Shown here in pieces: positions 44,877 to 54,223 of a stretch of DNA of 64,000 nt; position 1 is the first letter of the stretch, and every line of letters starts with the position of its first letter. The notes under the pieces were generated by a model. It was given only the letters and a program-made list of their open reading frames with translations. It searched no databases and was not told where the DNA came from. The DNA is from Egibacteraceae bacterium (lineage in GTDB: Bacteria; Actinomycetota; Nitriliruptoria; Euzebyales; Egibacteraceae). The stretch covers positions 274,296-338,295 of the forward strand of contig JAUJNX010000004.1 in assembly GCA_030447925.1 (NCBI GenBank), given 5' to 3'. The position numbers and the translations under genes are program-made.

Positions 44877-44878
44877 CG

Positions 44879-45748
44879 CTAGAGGGCCAGGATCCGGTGG
44901 CCGAGGCTGCCGCGCAGGCGCCCCACGCGCCAGCCCAGGCGCAGGACCCAGGCGCCCAGCGCGGCGCGATCGCGCACCGCGAGCAGCCGCGGCACCGACA
45001 GCGCCCACCCGCCGAGCCCCCGGCGCCAGTTCGGCGGCGGCATCCCGTCGGCGGCGAAGCGGCGGTGCAGCGCCACGCTGGCCTCGCCGTAGGCGCGCAT
45101 CTGGCGGTAGGTGGCGGCCAGGGAGCCGCGCAGGCGGACGTGGACCACCGCGTCGGGGGCGAACACCAGCCGGTGCCCGGCGAGCTGGGTGCGGAAGCAG
45201 TACTCGGTGTCCTCCAGGGAGGGGAAGCCCTCGTCGAAGGCCCCGACCTTCTCCCACAACGCGCGGGTGAGCCCGAGGTTGCCCGCCCCGGCGTGAGGCA
45301 GCCACGGCGGGGCGAACTCCTGCAGGCCGTCCTGCTGCGGCAGCGGCCGGGCCCGTTGCACCCAGGGGGCGTTGAGCCGGCCGGCTTCCCAGCGCCCGGC
45401 CACGAAGTCGGCCCCGCCCAGCGCCGCCACCAGCGCGGCGAGCCAGCCGTCACCGACCACGTCGTCGGCGTCGCAGAACAGCAGCACGTCCCCACGCGCG
45501 GCGGCCACGCCGACGTTGCGCGCGTGGGCGGCGCCCCGGCCGTGGCGGGCCTCGACCACGCGCCAGCCCGGGCGCCCCCGGCAGGCCGCGCGGGCGAGGT
45601 CCCCGCTCAGATCGGTCGAGGCGTTGTCCACCACCACGAGCTCCCACGGCTCGTCGAGGTGCTGGGCGGCGAGCGCCGCCAACTGCTCGCCGAGCCACTC
45701 CCGCGCGTTGTGGCACGGCAGGACGACGCTGACGCGGGGGCTGCTCAC
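44879..45748 (-). CDS. Glycosyltransferase family 2 (GT-A)
   Basis: 289 residues from GTG 45748. GT-A motifs: VSVVLPCHNAREWLGEQLAAL, VVVDNASTDLSGD, HARNVGVAAARGDVLLFCDADD (DxD) and FDEGFPSLEDTEYCFR. Cytoplasmic, inverting transfer of a sugar to the growing glycan. It ends 2 bp before the deacetylase start. Homology begins at the GTG; the upstream extension is not conserved-looking. Confidence 0.82.
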   Translation of the reverse strand: MSSPRVSVVLPCHNAREWLGEQLAALAAQHLDEPWELVVVDNASTDLSGDLARAACRGRPGWRVVEARHGRGAAHARNVGVAAARGDVLLFCDADDVVGDGWLAALVAALGGADFVAGRWEAGRLNAPWVQRARPLPQQDGLQEFAPPWLPHAGAGNLGLTRALWEKVGAFDEGFPSLEDTEYCFRTQLAGHRLVFAPDAVVHVRLRGSLAATYRQMRAYGEASVALHRRFAADGMPPPNWRRGLGGWALSVPRLLAVRDRAALGAWVLRLGWRVGRLRGSLGHRILAL

Positions 45749-45855
45749 GCGGAGACCACCTGACCGGGGAGGACGACGGCTGTTCCTGGACGCATGGGCG
45801 AAGGCATCGGCGGGTTGCTGCCGGGGCTTGACAGGCCCGCGGGGACGGGCGACCG

Positions 45856-46791
45856 CTACGCCGCCTGCCCGGACAGCCAGGCTCGGGCGCCGCGGAGCCA
45901 CCGGCGGTCGCTGAGGAGGGTCCGCCGCAGGAACGCGTGGGCGAACCGGGGCACGAGCAGCGCGGGGACGCGGGCCAGGGAGCCGAGGTCACCCTCCCGC
46001 ACACCCTGGGCGTAGGACCGCGCCGCCTCGCGGCGGGCGCCGACGCGCATCCACTCCGATCCCGCGTTCCGCCGCTGGTAGGCGAGGTCCAGCGGGCGCC
46101 CTCCGCGCAGGTCCGCGGACTTCTCCGCGATGACCCCGACCTCGTCGAAGTAGCTGGCCGCGTGCACCGACATGTTCGCGCCGTGCTGGCGGTAGGCGAC
46201 CAGCGGGGCCGCGACGGCGGCCGGCGGGCCGGTCCGCGCCAGCCGCAGGGAGAGATCCCAGTCGACCATGTAGGTGAGCCGCGGGTCGAGCAGCCCGCCG
46301 TCGGGCAGGACGCCGTTGCGCCACAGCATGCTCGACGTCCCCGCCGGCACGACGTAACGCTGCGGCAGCCGGGCCATCACCTCCTCGGGGTCCAACGGCG
46401 GGGTACCGCCCATCAGGCGCCCCCGCCCGTCGATGTAGACGCATCCGGTGTAGCCCCAGGTGCGCCCGGTCGCCTCGAGCGCGTCGAGTTGGGCCCGCAG
46501 CTTGCCCGGCGCCCACAGGTCGTCGTCGTCGAGGAACCCCACCCACTCGCCCTCGGCCGCACGCAGGCCCGCGTTGCGCGCGCCGGTCCCGCCGAGCGCG
46601 CGCTCGGAGATGATCGGCCGCACGCGCGGGTCGCGCACGGACCGGAGCCAGTCGGGGGTGCCGTCCGTCGACCCGTTCTCCACCACGACGACCTCCAGGT
46701 CCACCCGGCGCTGCGCCAGCGCGCTGCGCAGCGCCTGAGCCAGCAGCCTGCGCCGGTTGTGGGTGGCGATGACGACGGTCACCTGTGGCAT
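45856..46791 (-). CDS. Glycosyltransferase family 2 (GT-A)
   Basis: 311 residues from ATG 46791, with GGAGG 7 nt upstream. Motifs: VTVVIATHNRRRLLAQALRSAL, VVVENGSTDGTP, ARNAGLRAAEGEWVGFLDDDD, and MVDWDLSLRLA in the acceptor region. Transfers a sugar to the lipid-linked glycan. First gene of the leftward group that includes the second GT2, the deacetylase and the GNAT gene (107-bp gap to the next GT2). Divergent from the surface beta-helix gene. Confidence 0.83.
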   Translation of the reverse strand: MPQVTVVIATHNRRRLLAQALRSALAQRRVDLEVVVVENGSTDGTPDWLRSVRDPRVRPIISERALGGTGARNAGLRAAEGEWVGFLDDDDLWAPGKLRAQLDALEATGRTWGYTGCVYIDGRGRLMGGTPPLDPEEVMARLPQRYVVPAGTSSMLWRNGVLPDGGLLDPRLTYMVDWDLSLRLARTGPPAAVAAPLVAYRQHGANMSVHAASYFDEVGVIAEKSADLRGGRPLDLAYQRRNAGSEWMRVGARREAARSYAQGVREGDLGSLARVPALLVPRFAHAFLRRTLLSDRRWLRGARAWLSGQAA

Positions 46792-47021
46792 GGCGTGCCT
46801 CCCCTCCCGGCGGTGTCGGCGTTCAGCCATTCGTAGCCGAGACGTCATCGGCTCGGTCGGTGGTGTGGCCGGGTACCTGGTCGATCGGACGCACGGCGGG
46901 GAATCTGGAGCGGCGATGCCCAGGCCGGTTGGACTAGCCCGGGCGGATCCCCCCACCGGGCCATGACGTATAGCCCCCCTGGGGCCTGCCCGATCCACGC
47001 GGTTCTCACGACACGATAGGC
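46792..47021. promoter_or_regulatory. Divergent intergenic region before the surface beta-helix gene
   Basis: 230-bp gene-free gap with divergent genes on both sides. It contains GTATAGCC around 46968 and ACGATAGGC directly before ATG 47022, either of which could be a -10-type element, but neither gives a clean TANNNT with good spacing. No other structure is convincing. Confidence 0.3.
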
Positions 47022-49862
47022 ATGGACACCTCCCGTGCCGCCGCCGCCCTGCCGCAGGTCCTGCGCGCCGCCGTCGCCGCGCTGCTGGCCCTCGCCACGC
47101 TCCTGGTGCTCGCGCCGGTCCGCCCGGCCGCCGCGCAGACCGCCGCTGACGTCCACCGCCTGGCCGGCCCCGACCGGGTCGCGACGGCCGTCGCCGTCGC
47201 CCGGTCGGTGTTCCCGGAGGGTGCGCCCGCAGCGGTCGTCGTCCGTGCGGACGACTACCCCGACGCGCTCGCCGGCGGCCCGCTGGCCGCAGCCCTGGAG
47301 GGGCCGGTCCTGCTGACCGACGGCGCGGGCCTGTCGCCCGCGGTCGCCGGGGAGCTGGCCCGCCTGGGCGCTCGCGAGGTCGTCCTGCTGGGCGGGACCG
47401 GCGCGCTGGCCCCCGCGGTCGAGGAGGCCGTCCGCGGGCTGGGCATCGCGCAGGTGTCGCGCATCGCCGGCGCCGACCGCTTCGCCACCGCGGCGCTGGC
47501 CGCGGGCGCGGTCCTGGACCGCACCGGCGCGTCCTCGGCGTACGTCGCCCTGGGCGCCTCCCCCTCCCCCACCGGCGGGTGGCCCGACGCGCTGGCGGTC
47601 TCCGCCCTGGCGGCGTCGCAGGGCCGGCCGGTGCTCCTGACCGCCGCCGCCGAGGTCCCCGCCGCCACCGGCGCGCTGGTCCGCGACCGCGGCCTGGCCG
47701 ACCTGACCCTGGTCGGTGGCACCGCAGTCGTCCCCGAGACCGTCGTCGAGGGCCTCCGCGGCGCCGGGGCCCAGGTCCGGCGGGTCGCCGGTGCCGACCG
47801 CTACGCCACCTCCCTGGCGGTCGCCGACCTGGCCCTGACCGGGGGCATCGCCCCCACCGAGATCTGGCTGGCCACCGGCGCGACGCACGCTGACGCCCTG
47901 GGTGCCGGCGCCGCGGTCGCCGCGCGCGGCGGGCTGCTCGTCCTGGTCGACGGGGCGCGCTGGACCGAGCTGCCGGCCCGCGCCTGGCTGGCCGCCCGCG
48001 ACGGCGTCGCCGTCCGCATCGTCGGCGGCCCCGGCGCCGTCCCCACCGCGGTCGAGGACGACCTGCGCAACACCGCCCCCGCCCCCCCCCCCGCCCCCGC
48101 GCTGCCTGCGACCCCTGAGGCCCCCGCCCCTGAGGCCCCCGCCGCCCCCGACGCCGCGGCCCTGCCCCCCACCGGCCCCGCCGTGACCCCCGGCCCCGCG
48201 CCGGCCGCGCCGGCCGCGCCCGCCGCCCCCGCGCAGGACGGTGCCGCCCCCGTGTCCGCCCCCGCCCTCCCCGACATCGGCATGCCGATCGGCACCGAGG
48301 GCGCCACGACCCCCGACGCCGCCCCCGTCGCCGGCCAGCCCGCCGCGGGCACCGGCGAGGCCGCACCCGAGGCCGCCGCCGCCGAACCCGTCCAGGTCCA
48401 GGGTGCGGCCCCCGCCCCCGAGGCCCGCCAGGCCACCGTCGCCGGCGTCCGCCTGGCGGTCGGCGCCAACTTCCAGCGCGCCGTCGACGCCAACCCCCCG
48501 GGCACGACCTTCATCGTCGCCGCCGGCCTGCACCGCATGCAGTCGGTCCGCCCCAGGGACGGCGACCGCTTCATCGGCGAGAGCGGCGCGATCATGTCGG
48601 GCGCCCGCGTCCTGTCTCCCTCGCAGTTCCGCCGCGACGGAGCGGTGTGGGCCATCGGCGGCCAGACCCAGCAGGTCTACCGCCGCGAGCCGAAGATGAT
48701 CGCGGGCCGCGAGGCCGAGGGCAACCCGGAGGAGCTGTTCAGCAACGGCCGGCGCATGCGCCCCGTGAACAGCCGGGCCGAGCTGACCCGCTACGGCACC
48801 TGGTACCTGGACTACGCGACCGACACCATCTACGTCCGCGACGACCCCGCCACCCTGGGCCTGCTGGAGGCCACGGTCACCGAGGCCGCGTTCGCCGGGC
48901 CGGGCACCCGCGACGTCGTCATCGAGAACCTGGCCGTCCGCCACTACTCCTCGCCGGCCCAGCGCGGCGCGGTGAACGCGATCGACACCATCGCGTGGCG
49001 CATCACCCGCGTGGACGCCAGCTGGAACCACGGCGCCGGGATCAGCATGGGCCCGGGCACCCGCGTCTCCTACTGCCGCATGACCTACAACGGCCAGCTG
49101 GGGCTGCAGGGCCGCGGCCAGGACACCCGCACCGGGTACGCCGCCCCCGGCGTCGTCGAGCACTCCGAGATGGGCCGCAACTTCAACCTGGGCTTCCATT
49201 GGGGCTGGGAGGCCGGCGCGATGAAGCTCACCAAGTACAGCGAGGGCGTCACGTTCGTCAACAACTGGGTCCACGACAACCGCGGCCCCGGCATCTGGTT
49301 CGACATCGACAACGCGAAGGTCACGATCCGGTCCAACCTCGTGGAGAACAACGAGCGGCTCGGGATCTTCTACGAGATCTCCTACGGCCCGACGCGCATC
49401 TACTGGAACATCGTCCGGAACAACAACAAGGTCACCACGGACGAGTCGGCCGGCATCTACATCAGCAACAGCCGCGACGTGGAGGTCTTCGAGAACGCGG
49501 TCTACGGCCACCGCCTCGGCATCCGGGCCCGCAACGTGGACCGCGGCACCGGCGAGGACGGGGTCTACGAGGTCGCCGGCCTCAACGCCCACCACAACGA
49601 CCTGTCCTACACCTACTGGAGCGGCCTGCAGGTGGTGCACGGTGGCCCCGAGTTCTACACCACCAAGCGCAACCGCTTCGCCGGCAACACCTACCGGACC
49701 GTCCACCCCCGCCCGTTCTGGTGGGACTTCAAGGGCAACGACCGGGCGGCCTACCTCGCGTACGGGCAGGACGCCGACGCCCGCTTCCTGAGCGCCACGG
49801 AGACGCCGCAGCTGCCGGCCGGAGCGGTCGCCTGGGTCAAGACCCGCTACGGCGCCCGTTAA
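47022..49862 (+). CDS. Cell-wall-binding repeat 2 protein fused to a right-handed beta-helix domain
   Basis: 946 residues. Signal peptide 1-39 (LRAAVAALLALATLLVLAPVRPAAAQ). Three tandem cell-wall-binding 2 units start near residues 46 (RLAGPDRVATAVAVAR), 146 (RIAGADRFATAAL) and 252 (RVAGADRYATSLAVAD), each with an LTGG/LGG-type turn. A ~115-residue Ala/Pro linker follows, then a ~475-residue parallel beta-helix region (FIVAAGLHRMQSV, NLAVRHYSSPAQRG, NNWVHDNRGPGIWFDIDN, YISNSRDVEVFENAVYGH) like polysaccharide lyases or epimerases. It would be anchored on the wall and act on extracellular glycan. Catalytic residues cannot be named. Confidence 0.82.
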   Translation: MDTSRAAAALPQVLRAAVAALLALATLLVLAPVRPAAAQTAADVHRLAGPDRVATAVAVARSVFPEGAPAAVVVRADDYPDALAGGPLAAALEGPVLLTDGAGLSPAVAGELARLGAREVVLLGGTGALAPAVEEAVRGLGIAQVSRIAGADRFATAALAAGAVLDRTGASSAYVALGASPSPTGGWPDALAVSALAASQGRPVLLTAAAEVPAATGALVRDRGLADLTLVGGTAVVPETVVEGLRGAGAQVRRVAGADRYATSLAVADLALTGGIAPTEIWLATGATHADALGAGAAVAARGGLLVLVDGARWTELPARAWLAARDGVAVRIVGGPGAVPTAVEDDLRNTAPAPPPAPALPATPEAPAPEAPAAPDAAALPPTGPAVTPGPAPAAPAAPAAPAQDGAAPVSAPALPDIGMPIGTEGATTPDAAPVAGQPAAGTGEAAPEAAAAEPVQVQGAAPAPEARQATVAGVRLAVGANFQRAVDANPPGTTFIVAAGLHRMQSVRPRDGDRFIGESGAIMSGARVLSPSQFRRDGAVWAIGGQTQQVYRREPKMIAGREAEGNPEELFSNGRRMRPVNSRAELTRYGTWYLDYATDTIYVRDDPATLGLLEATVTEAAFAGPGTRDVVIENLAVRHYSSPAQRGAVNAIDTIAWRITRVDASWNHGAGISMGPGTRVSYCRMTYNGQLGLQGRGQDTRTGYAAPGVVEHSEMGRNFNLGFHWGWEAGAMKLTKYSEGVTFVNNWVHDNRGPGIWFDIDNAKVTIRSNLVENNERLGIFYEISYGPTRIYWNIVRNNNKVTTDESAGIYISNSRDVEVFENAVYGHRLGIRARNVDRGTGEDGVYEVAGLNAHHNDLSYTYWSGLQVVHGGPEFYTTKRNRFAGNTYRTVHPRPFWWDFKGNDRAAYLAYGQDADARFLSATETPQLPAGAVAWVKTRYGAR

Positions 49863-49873
49863 GCGAAGAACGG

Positions 49874-49879
49874 TAGGCT
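49874..49879 (+). promoter_or_regulatory. -10 box TAGGCT, leaderless start of the GT4 gene
   Basis: TANNNT hexamer ending 6 nt before GTG 49886; the gap after the beta-helix gene is only 23 bp, yet an own promoter is suggested. Confidence 0.45.
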
Positions 49880-49885
49880 GCGCCC

Positions 49886-51082
49886 GTGCCGTCAACCGCC
49901 CGTGTCGTCATCGTCCAGCTCAGCCTCCGGCGCTACCGCGTGACCTTCTTCGAGGAGCTGCGGGAGCGCCTGGCCGCGGCCGACGTGCAGCTGGATCTGG
50001 TGCACAGCACGGAGGGGCCGCGGGACGATCCACGCGGGGACGCCGTCGACATCCCCTGGGCGGTGCGCGTGCCGGCCGACGCGATCCCCATGGGCCGGCG
50101 GCGGTCACTGGTCTGGCAGCGCGCACTGCGGCCGGCCGCCGGTGCGGACCTCGTGGTCGTCGAGCAGGCCAGCCAGATGCTCGTGAACTACGCGCTGCTC
50201 GCCCGCCAGGCACTCGGGGGCGCGCCGCTGGCGCTCTGGGGCCATGGGCGCAACCACGACCCGCACCCGAGCCCCGCGGGCGAGGCGGTGAAGCGCTGGC
50301 TGTCCCGCCGGGTGCACTGGTGGTTCGCCTACACCGAGGGCACCGCGGAGATCGTCGGGGACCTGGGCTTCCCGCGCGACCGCATCACCGTCGTGCGGAA
50401 CGCGGGCGACACGCGCGAGCTGGCCGCGGCGGCGGCGGCGGTCACCGCCGACCAGCTGGCCGCGCTCCGGTCACGACTCGACCTGGGCGATGCCCGCGTG
50501 GGGCTCTACCTGGGCGCGCTGGACCGGACCAAGCGCCTGGAGTTCCTGCTCGAGGCCGCCGACGAGGTGCGCGCCCACGTCCCGGGCTTCGTGCTGCTGG
50601 TGGTCGGCGACGGGGAGGAGCGCGGCCGGGTCGAGGCGGCGGCGGCCACCCGCCCGTGGCTCCGCGTGCTGGGGCACCGCTGGGGGGACGACCTCGCGGC
50701 GCTGCTGCGCGTCGCGGAGATCATGTGCGTCCCGGGCTGGGTCGGGCTGGTGCTGGTCGACAGCTTCGCGGCCGGGGTCCCGCTGGTGGCCAGTGCCTCC
50801 GGCCCCCACCCGCCGGAGATCGAGTACCTCGTCGACGGGGTGACCGGCCGGCTGGTCGACGACGGCGGGGACCCGCGGCGCTACGCCGGGGCGATCGTGG
50901 AGCTGTTCCAGGATCCGGCGCGCCGCGACCGGCTGGCCGCCGGCGCCGCGCAGGCTGCTGCGACCTACAGCGCGCAGGACATGGCGGCGCGCTTCGCCAC
51001 GGGGGTCCTCGCCGCGATCCAGCGACGGCGCGAGCTCCACCCGCGGGGTCAGGCCACCCGGGCCGCCCGGGCCCGCGCGTAG
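49886..51082 (+). CDS. Glycosyltransferase family 4 (GT-B)
   Basis: 398 residues. N-terminal half: RVVIVQLSLRRYRVTFFEELRERL and LALWGHGRNHDPHPSP. Donor half: VGLYLGALDRTKRLEFLLEAADEV, FVLLVVGDGEERGRV and VPGWVGLVLVDSFAAGVPLVASASG (EX7E-like region with Asp). Transfers a sugar to a surface glycan. The 3' end overlaps the convergent GT4 gene by 34 bp, with both stops inside coding sequence. Confidence 0.78.
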   Translation: MPSTARVVIVQLSLRRYRVTFFEELRERLAAADVQLDLVHSTEGPRDDPRGDAVDIPWAVRVPADAIPMGRRRSLVWQRALRPAAGADLVVVEQASQMLVNYALLARQALGGAPLALWGHGRNHDPHPSPAGEAVKRWLSRRVHWWFAYTEGTAEIVGDLGFPRDRITVVRNAGDTRELAAAAAAVTADQLAALRSRLDLGDARVGLYLGALDRTKRLEFLLEAADEVRAHVPGFVLLVVGDGEERGRVEAAAATRPWLRVLGHRWGDDLAALLRVAEIMCVPGWVGLVLVDSFAAGVPLVASASGPHPPEIEYLVDGVTGRLVDDGGDPRRYAGAIVELFQDPARRDRLAAGAAQAAATYSAQDMAARFATGVLAAIQRRRELHPRGQATRAARARA

Positions 51083-52212
51083 GCGGCCTCCAGAGCGCCC
51101 AGGCCGACCGCCGGGGAGAAGGCCGACGACCACCGCTCGCGGGCGGCGGCACCGGCCGCGTCCAGGCCGGCGGGGTCGCGGAGGTCGTGCAGCGCCGCCG
51201 ACCACGCGGCGGCGTCGCCGGGCGCCGGCAGGGCCACCCGCGCCGCGGCGGGCGCGAGCTCCGGCACGCCGCCCACGTCAGCCGCCAGGATCGGGAGGCC
51301 CGCCGCCAGCGCCTCCAGGACGACCATCGGGCAGGGTTCCGCCCAGCGCGACGGGAACGCCAGCGCGCGCGCCGACAGCATCGCCGCCTGCACGTCCCCC
51401 GGGTCCTGCGGCCCGGCCACCTCGACGCCGGGGACCCGCCGCGCGGCCAGCTCCGCGCGCAGGGGCCCGTCACCGAGGACCAGCAGCCGCAGCGGGCCTC
51501 GGTCGCGCAGGGCCCAGGCGTCGACCAGCTGGGCGACGCCCTTCTCCGGCACGAGCCGGCCCACGAACAGCACCGTGGTGGAGCGGGACGGGGGGAGGCC
51601 GCGGGGGCCGGGATCGGGGACGACGTTGGGCTTCACCGCGGTCCGGTCGGGGGGCAGGCCACCCGCGAGCAGCTGGTCGCGCGCCTGGGCGGTCAGCGCC
51701 AGCCAGAGGTCGATGTCGTCGGACCAGGTGCCGCGGGCGCGGTGGACGGCCACCATCGCCGCCACGGCGGCGGAGGCGGTCGCCGACCCGCGGTAGCAGC
51801 GGTGGACGACCCCGGGCCAGGGGAGCCGCCCGACGCAGTCGGTGCAGGGCGCGCCCTCCCGGAACAGCAGGCCGTTCACGCACAGCAGCCGGTAGTTGTG
51901 CAAGGTCGCGACCACGGGCACGCCCGCGCGGCGCAGGGCGCCGTACACCGACGGCGACTGGGCGTACCAGGTGTTGTGCACGTGGGCGACATCGGGCGCG
52001 GCCGCACGGGCGAGATCGCGCACGGAGCGGGCGGCGGCGGCGTTCCAGCTGCTGCGCGCCAGGGCCAGCGCCGCCTCGGCCCCCCGGGGGTTGGGCACCA
52101 CGTGGGTCACGACCTCGTGCCCCGCCGCGCGCAGCAGCGCCGCCTCGGCGGCGACGACCCGATCCTCGCCGCCGGGCTCCCGGTACGGGGTGTGGACCTG
52201 CAGCACCCTCAC
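51049..52212 (-). CDS. Glycosyltransferase family 4 (GT-B)
   Basis: 387 residues. RVLQVHTPYREPGGEDRVVAAEAALL, HVHNTWYAQSP and LHNYRLLCVNGLLFREGAPCTDC (a Cys-containing loop seen in some GT4 enzymes), then VLFVGRLVPEKGVAQLVDAW and WAEPCPMVVLEALAAGLPILAADVGG. GTG 52212 overlaps the stop of the upstream GT4 (GTGA). Last gene of the leftward wzx/wzy group; its end overlaps the convergent gene by 34 bp. Confidence 0.83.
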   Translation of the reverse strand: MRVLQVHTPYREPGGEDRVVAAEAALLRAAGHEVVTHVVPNPRGAEAALALARSSWNAAAARSVRDLARAAAPDVAHVHNTWYAQSPSVYGALRRAGVPVVATLHNYRLLCVNGLLFREGAPCTDCVGRLPWPGVVHRCYRGSATASAAVAAMVAVHRARGTWSDDIDLWLALTAQARDQLLAGGLPPDRTAVKPNVVPDPGPRGLPPSRSTTVLFVGRLVPEKGVAQLVDAWALRDRGPLRLLVLGDGPLRAELAARRVPGVEVAGPQDPGDVQAAMLSARALAFPSRWAEPCPMVVLEALAAGLPILAADVGGVPELAPAAARVALPAPGDAAAWSAALHDLRDPAGLDAAGAAARERWSSAFSPAVGLGALEAAYARARAARVA

Positions 52213-53381
52213 CGGCCGGCCCCGGCCCCGGTCGGCGTCCGCAGCACCCGCTCGTACTGCTCGAGGTAGCGGCCGACGACCACCGGCAGGGCGAAGTCGG
52301 TGGCCCGCGCCCGCGCGGCCCGAGCGAGGCGCCCGTGCGCGGCGGGGTCCGACAGCACGGCCACGAGGTCGTCGGCCAGCCGCACCGGCGACTCGATGTC
52401 GGCCAAGGCCCCCGCGCGCCCGCCGTCGAGCACCCAGGGCACCGCGCCGCTGCGCGCCCCGGCGAGTACGGGGACGCCCTGGGCCATCGCCTCGAGCAGG
52501 ACCATGCCGAAGGCCTCCTCGCGCGACGGGTGGACGAACAGGTCCGCGTCGCGGATCAGCGCGAGCACCGCGTCGTGGTCCAGGCGCCCGCCGAAGGTCA
52601 CGCCGGGGTCCAGGCCGCGGGCCCGCGCCCAGGTCGCGGCCGCGCCTCCCGCCTCGTGGCCGTCGCCCACCAGGCGCAGGCGCGCGCCCGGCAACCGCCG
52701 CCGCGCCAGCGCGAAGGCCGCGAGCAGCGTGGCGGTGTTCTTGCGCCGGTCGAAGCCGTGGTTGGCCGCGACCAGGACGGGATCAGGGCGCAGGGTCTCG
52801 CGCGCCGGGCGGAACGCACCCTCGTCCAGCCCGTTGGGCACGACGGCGACGGGCACCCGCGCCCACCGGCCCACGCGGTGGGCGAGGTAGGGCGACACCG
52901 CGGTGACGTGGGCTGCGGCCCGCAGGGCGGCGGCGCTCATCGCCAGGCGGACGGCCCGGTACGGCGAGGGGTCGTGCCGCAGGATCGTGGGGGCCCAGTC
53001 GCGGGCGGTCACCAGGGTCGGCAGCCCCGACGCGATCGCGCCGAGCGCGAACTCGTAGGTCCAGTGGGCGTGCACCAGCTCCACGCCCGCCGCCGCCAGG
53101 AGCGCGGTGACCGCGGCGCGCTCGGCGCGGAAGGCGTCGCGGGCCCGATGGGCCGGCCGGTAGGGCCCGACCAGGACCCGCAGCCCGGCGCCACGCGCCT
53201 CGACCACGTCGCCGACCGCGCGGTCGAGGGTGACGACCACCACCTCGTGTCCGGCGTCGAGCAGGCCCACGACCAGCTGGGTGACCGAGGCGTTGCCCAG
53301 CCCGGGCGGCAGGGCGGGCGCGCCGTCCAGCCGCGTCCGCAGCGGTCCGAGGCCCAGCGGCCCGGCGACGGCGACCCTCAT
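52209..53381 (-). CDS. Glycosyltransferase family 4 (GT-B)
   Basis: 390 residues from ATG 53381, which overlaps the upstream GT2 stop (ATGA). Motifs: SVTQLVVGLLDAGHEVVVVTLDR, HAHWTYEFALGAIASGLPTLVTARDW, VLVAANHGFDRRKNTATLLAAF and SREEAFGMVLLEAMAQGVPVLAGARSG (EX7E). Adds a sugar to the repeat unit. The frame upstream of the ATG is a shadow of the GT2 gene. Confidence 0.82.
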   Translation of the reverse strand: MRVAVAGPLGLGPLRTRLDGAPALPPGLGNASVTQLVVGLLDAGHEVVVVTLDRAVGDVVEARGAGLRVLVGPYRPAHRARDAFRAERAAVTALLAAAGVELVHAHWTYEFALGAIASGLPTLVTARDWAPTILRHDPSPYRAVRLAMSAAALRAAAHVTAVSPYLAHRVGRWARVPVAVVPNGLDEGAFRPARETLRPDPVLVAANHGFDRRKNTATLLAAFALARRRLPGARLRLVGDGHEAGGAAATWARARGLDPGVTFGGRLDHDAVLALIRDADLFVHPSREEAFGMVLLEAMAQGVPVLAGARSGAVPWVLDGGRAGALADIESPVRLADDLVAVLSDPAAHGRLARAARARATDFALPVVVGRYLEQYERVLRTPTGAGAGR

Positions 53382-54223
53382 GGTCGACCGGGACCGGGGC
53401 GGACCAGCGCCAGCGTCGACAGCGACAGCGCGCGGACGTAGGGGGCCGTGCCGTAGACGGGCCACAGCGGCCCGCCCCAGCGGCGGGCGAAGCGCAGCCA
53501 CTCCGCCGGCGGGAGCCCCTTCGGGCCGCGCAGGCGGCGCAGCTCCCGGAGCGGTCCGCGTGCGGGCCGCGCCGGCGCGTTGCGCGCGCAGGTGCCGACG
53601 GTCCCGGGCGCGATCCAGACCGGCACGCCGGCCTGCGCCGCCCGCAGGCCGTAGTCGAAATCACCCATGCCGTGGCTGAAGGCCGGGTCCAGCTCCCCGA
53701 CGCGGCGGGCGACCGCGCGCGGGACCAGGACGCAGTTCCCGTTCATCGTGTCCCCGGGGCGCGGGTCCCCGCCCGGCTCGACCAGCGCGAAGTGGAGGGG
53801 ACGCGTCGTCCGCGGGCGCGTGACCCCCCCGTACGTCGTCGTCCCTGTCACCGGGTCCCGGACCGACCCGACCACGATCGCGGCGTCGCCCGCCCACCTC
53901 GAGGTCTCCAGCAGGCGTGCCAGCGCGCCGGGATCCAGGTCCGTGTCGTCGTTGAGCCAGAGGTAGTGGTCGGGGTCCCGGGTCGCGGCGCGGGCCAGGG
54001 CCAGGCGCATGCCGGCGTTCCAGTAGACGTCGGCACCGGTGCGGATCACCTCGGCGGCGGGGAAGCGGTCGGCGACCGCCGTCGCGGTCCCGTCGCTGCT
54101 CCCGGCGTCCACGACCACGATGTCGAGGTCGCTGCCGTGGCCGGTCTGGGCGGCGACGCGCCCGAGGCACGACAGCGTGCGCTCCCGGCGGTCGTGGCAG
54201 GTGAGCGCGACCCCGATCCTCAC
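53378..54223 (-). CDS. Glycosyltransferase family 2, rhamnosyltransferase-like
   Basis: 281 residues from GTG 54223. RIGVALTCHDRRERTLSCLGRV, IVVVDAGSSDGTATAVAD, AGMRLALARAATRDPDHYLWLNDDTDL (DDxD) and MNGNCVLVPRAVARRVGELDPAFSHGMGDFDYGLRA. The GNCVLVPR and DFDYGLR blocks recall WbbL-type rhamnosyltransferases; donor unproven. Both ends overlap neighbours by 4 bp. Confidence 0.8.
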   Translation of the reverse strand: MRIGVALTCHDRRERTLSCLGRVAAQTGHGSDLDIVVVDAGSSDGTATAVADRFPAAEVIRTGADVYWNAGMRLALARAATRDPDHYLWLNDDTDLDPGALARLLETSRWAGDAAIVVGSVRDPVTGTTTYGGVTRPRTTRPLHFALVEPGGDPRPGDTMNGNCVLVPRAVARRVGELDPAFSHGMGDFDYGLRAAQAGVPVWIAPGTVGTCARNAPARPARGPLRELRRLRGPKGLPPAEWLRFARRWGGPLWPVYGTAPYVRALSLSTLALVRPGPGRP

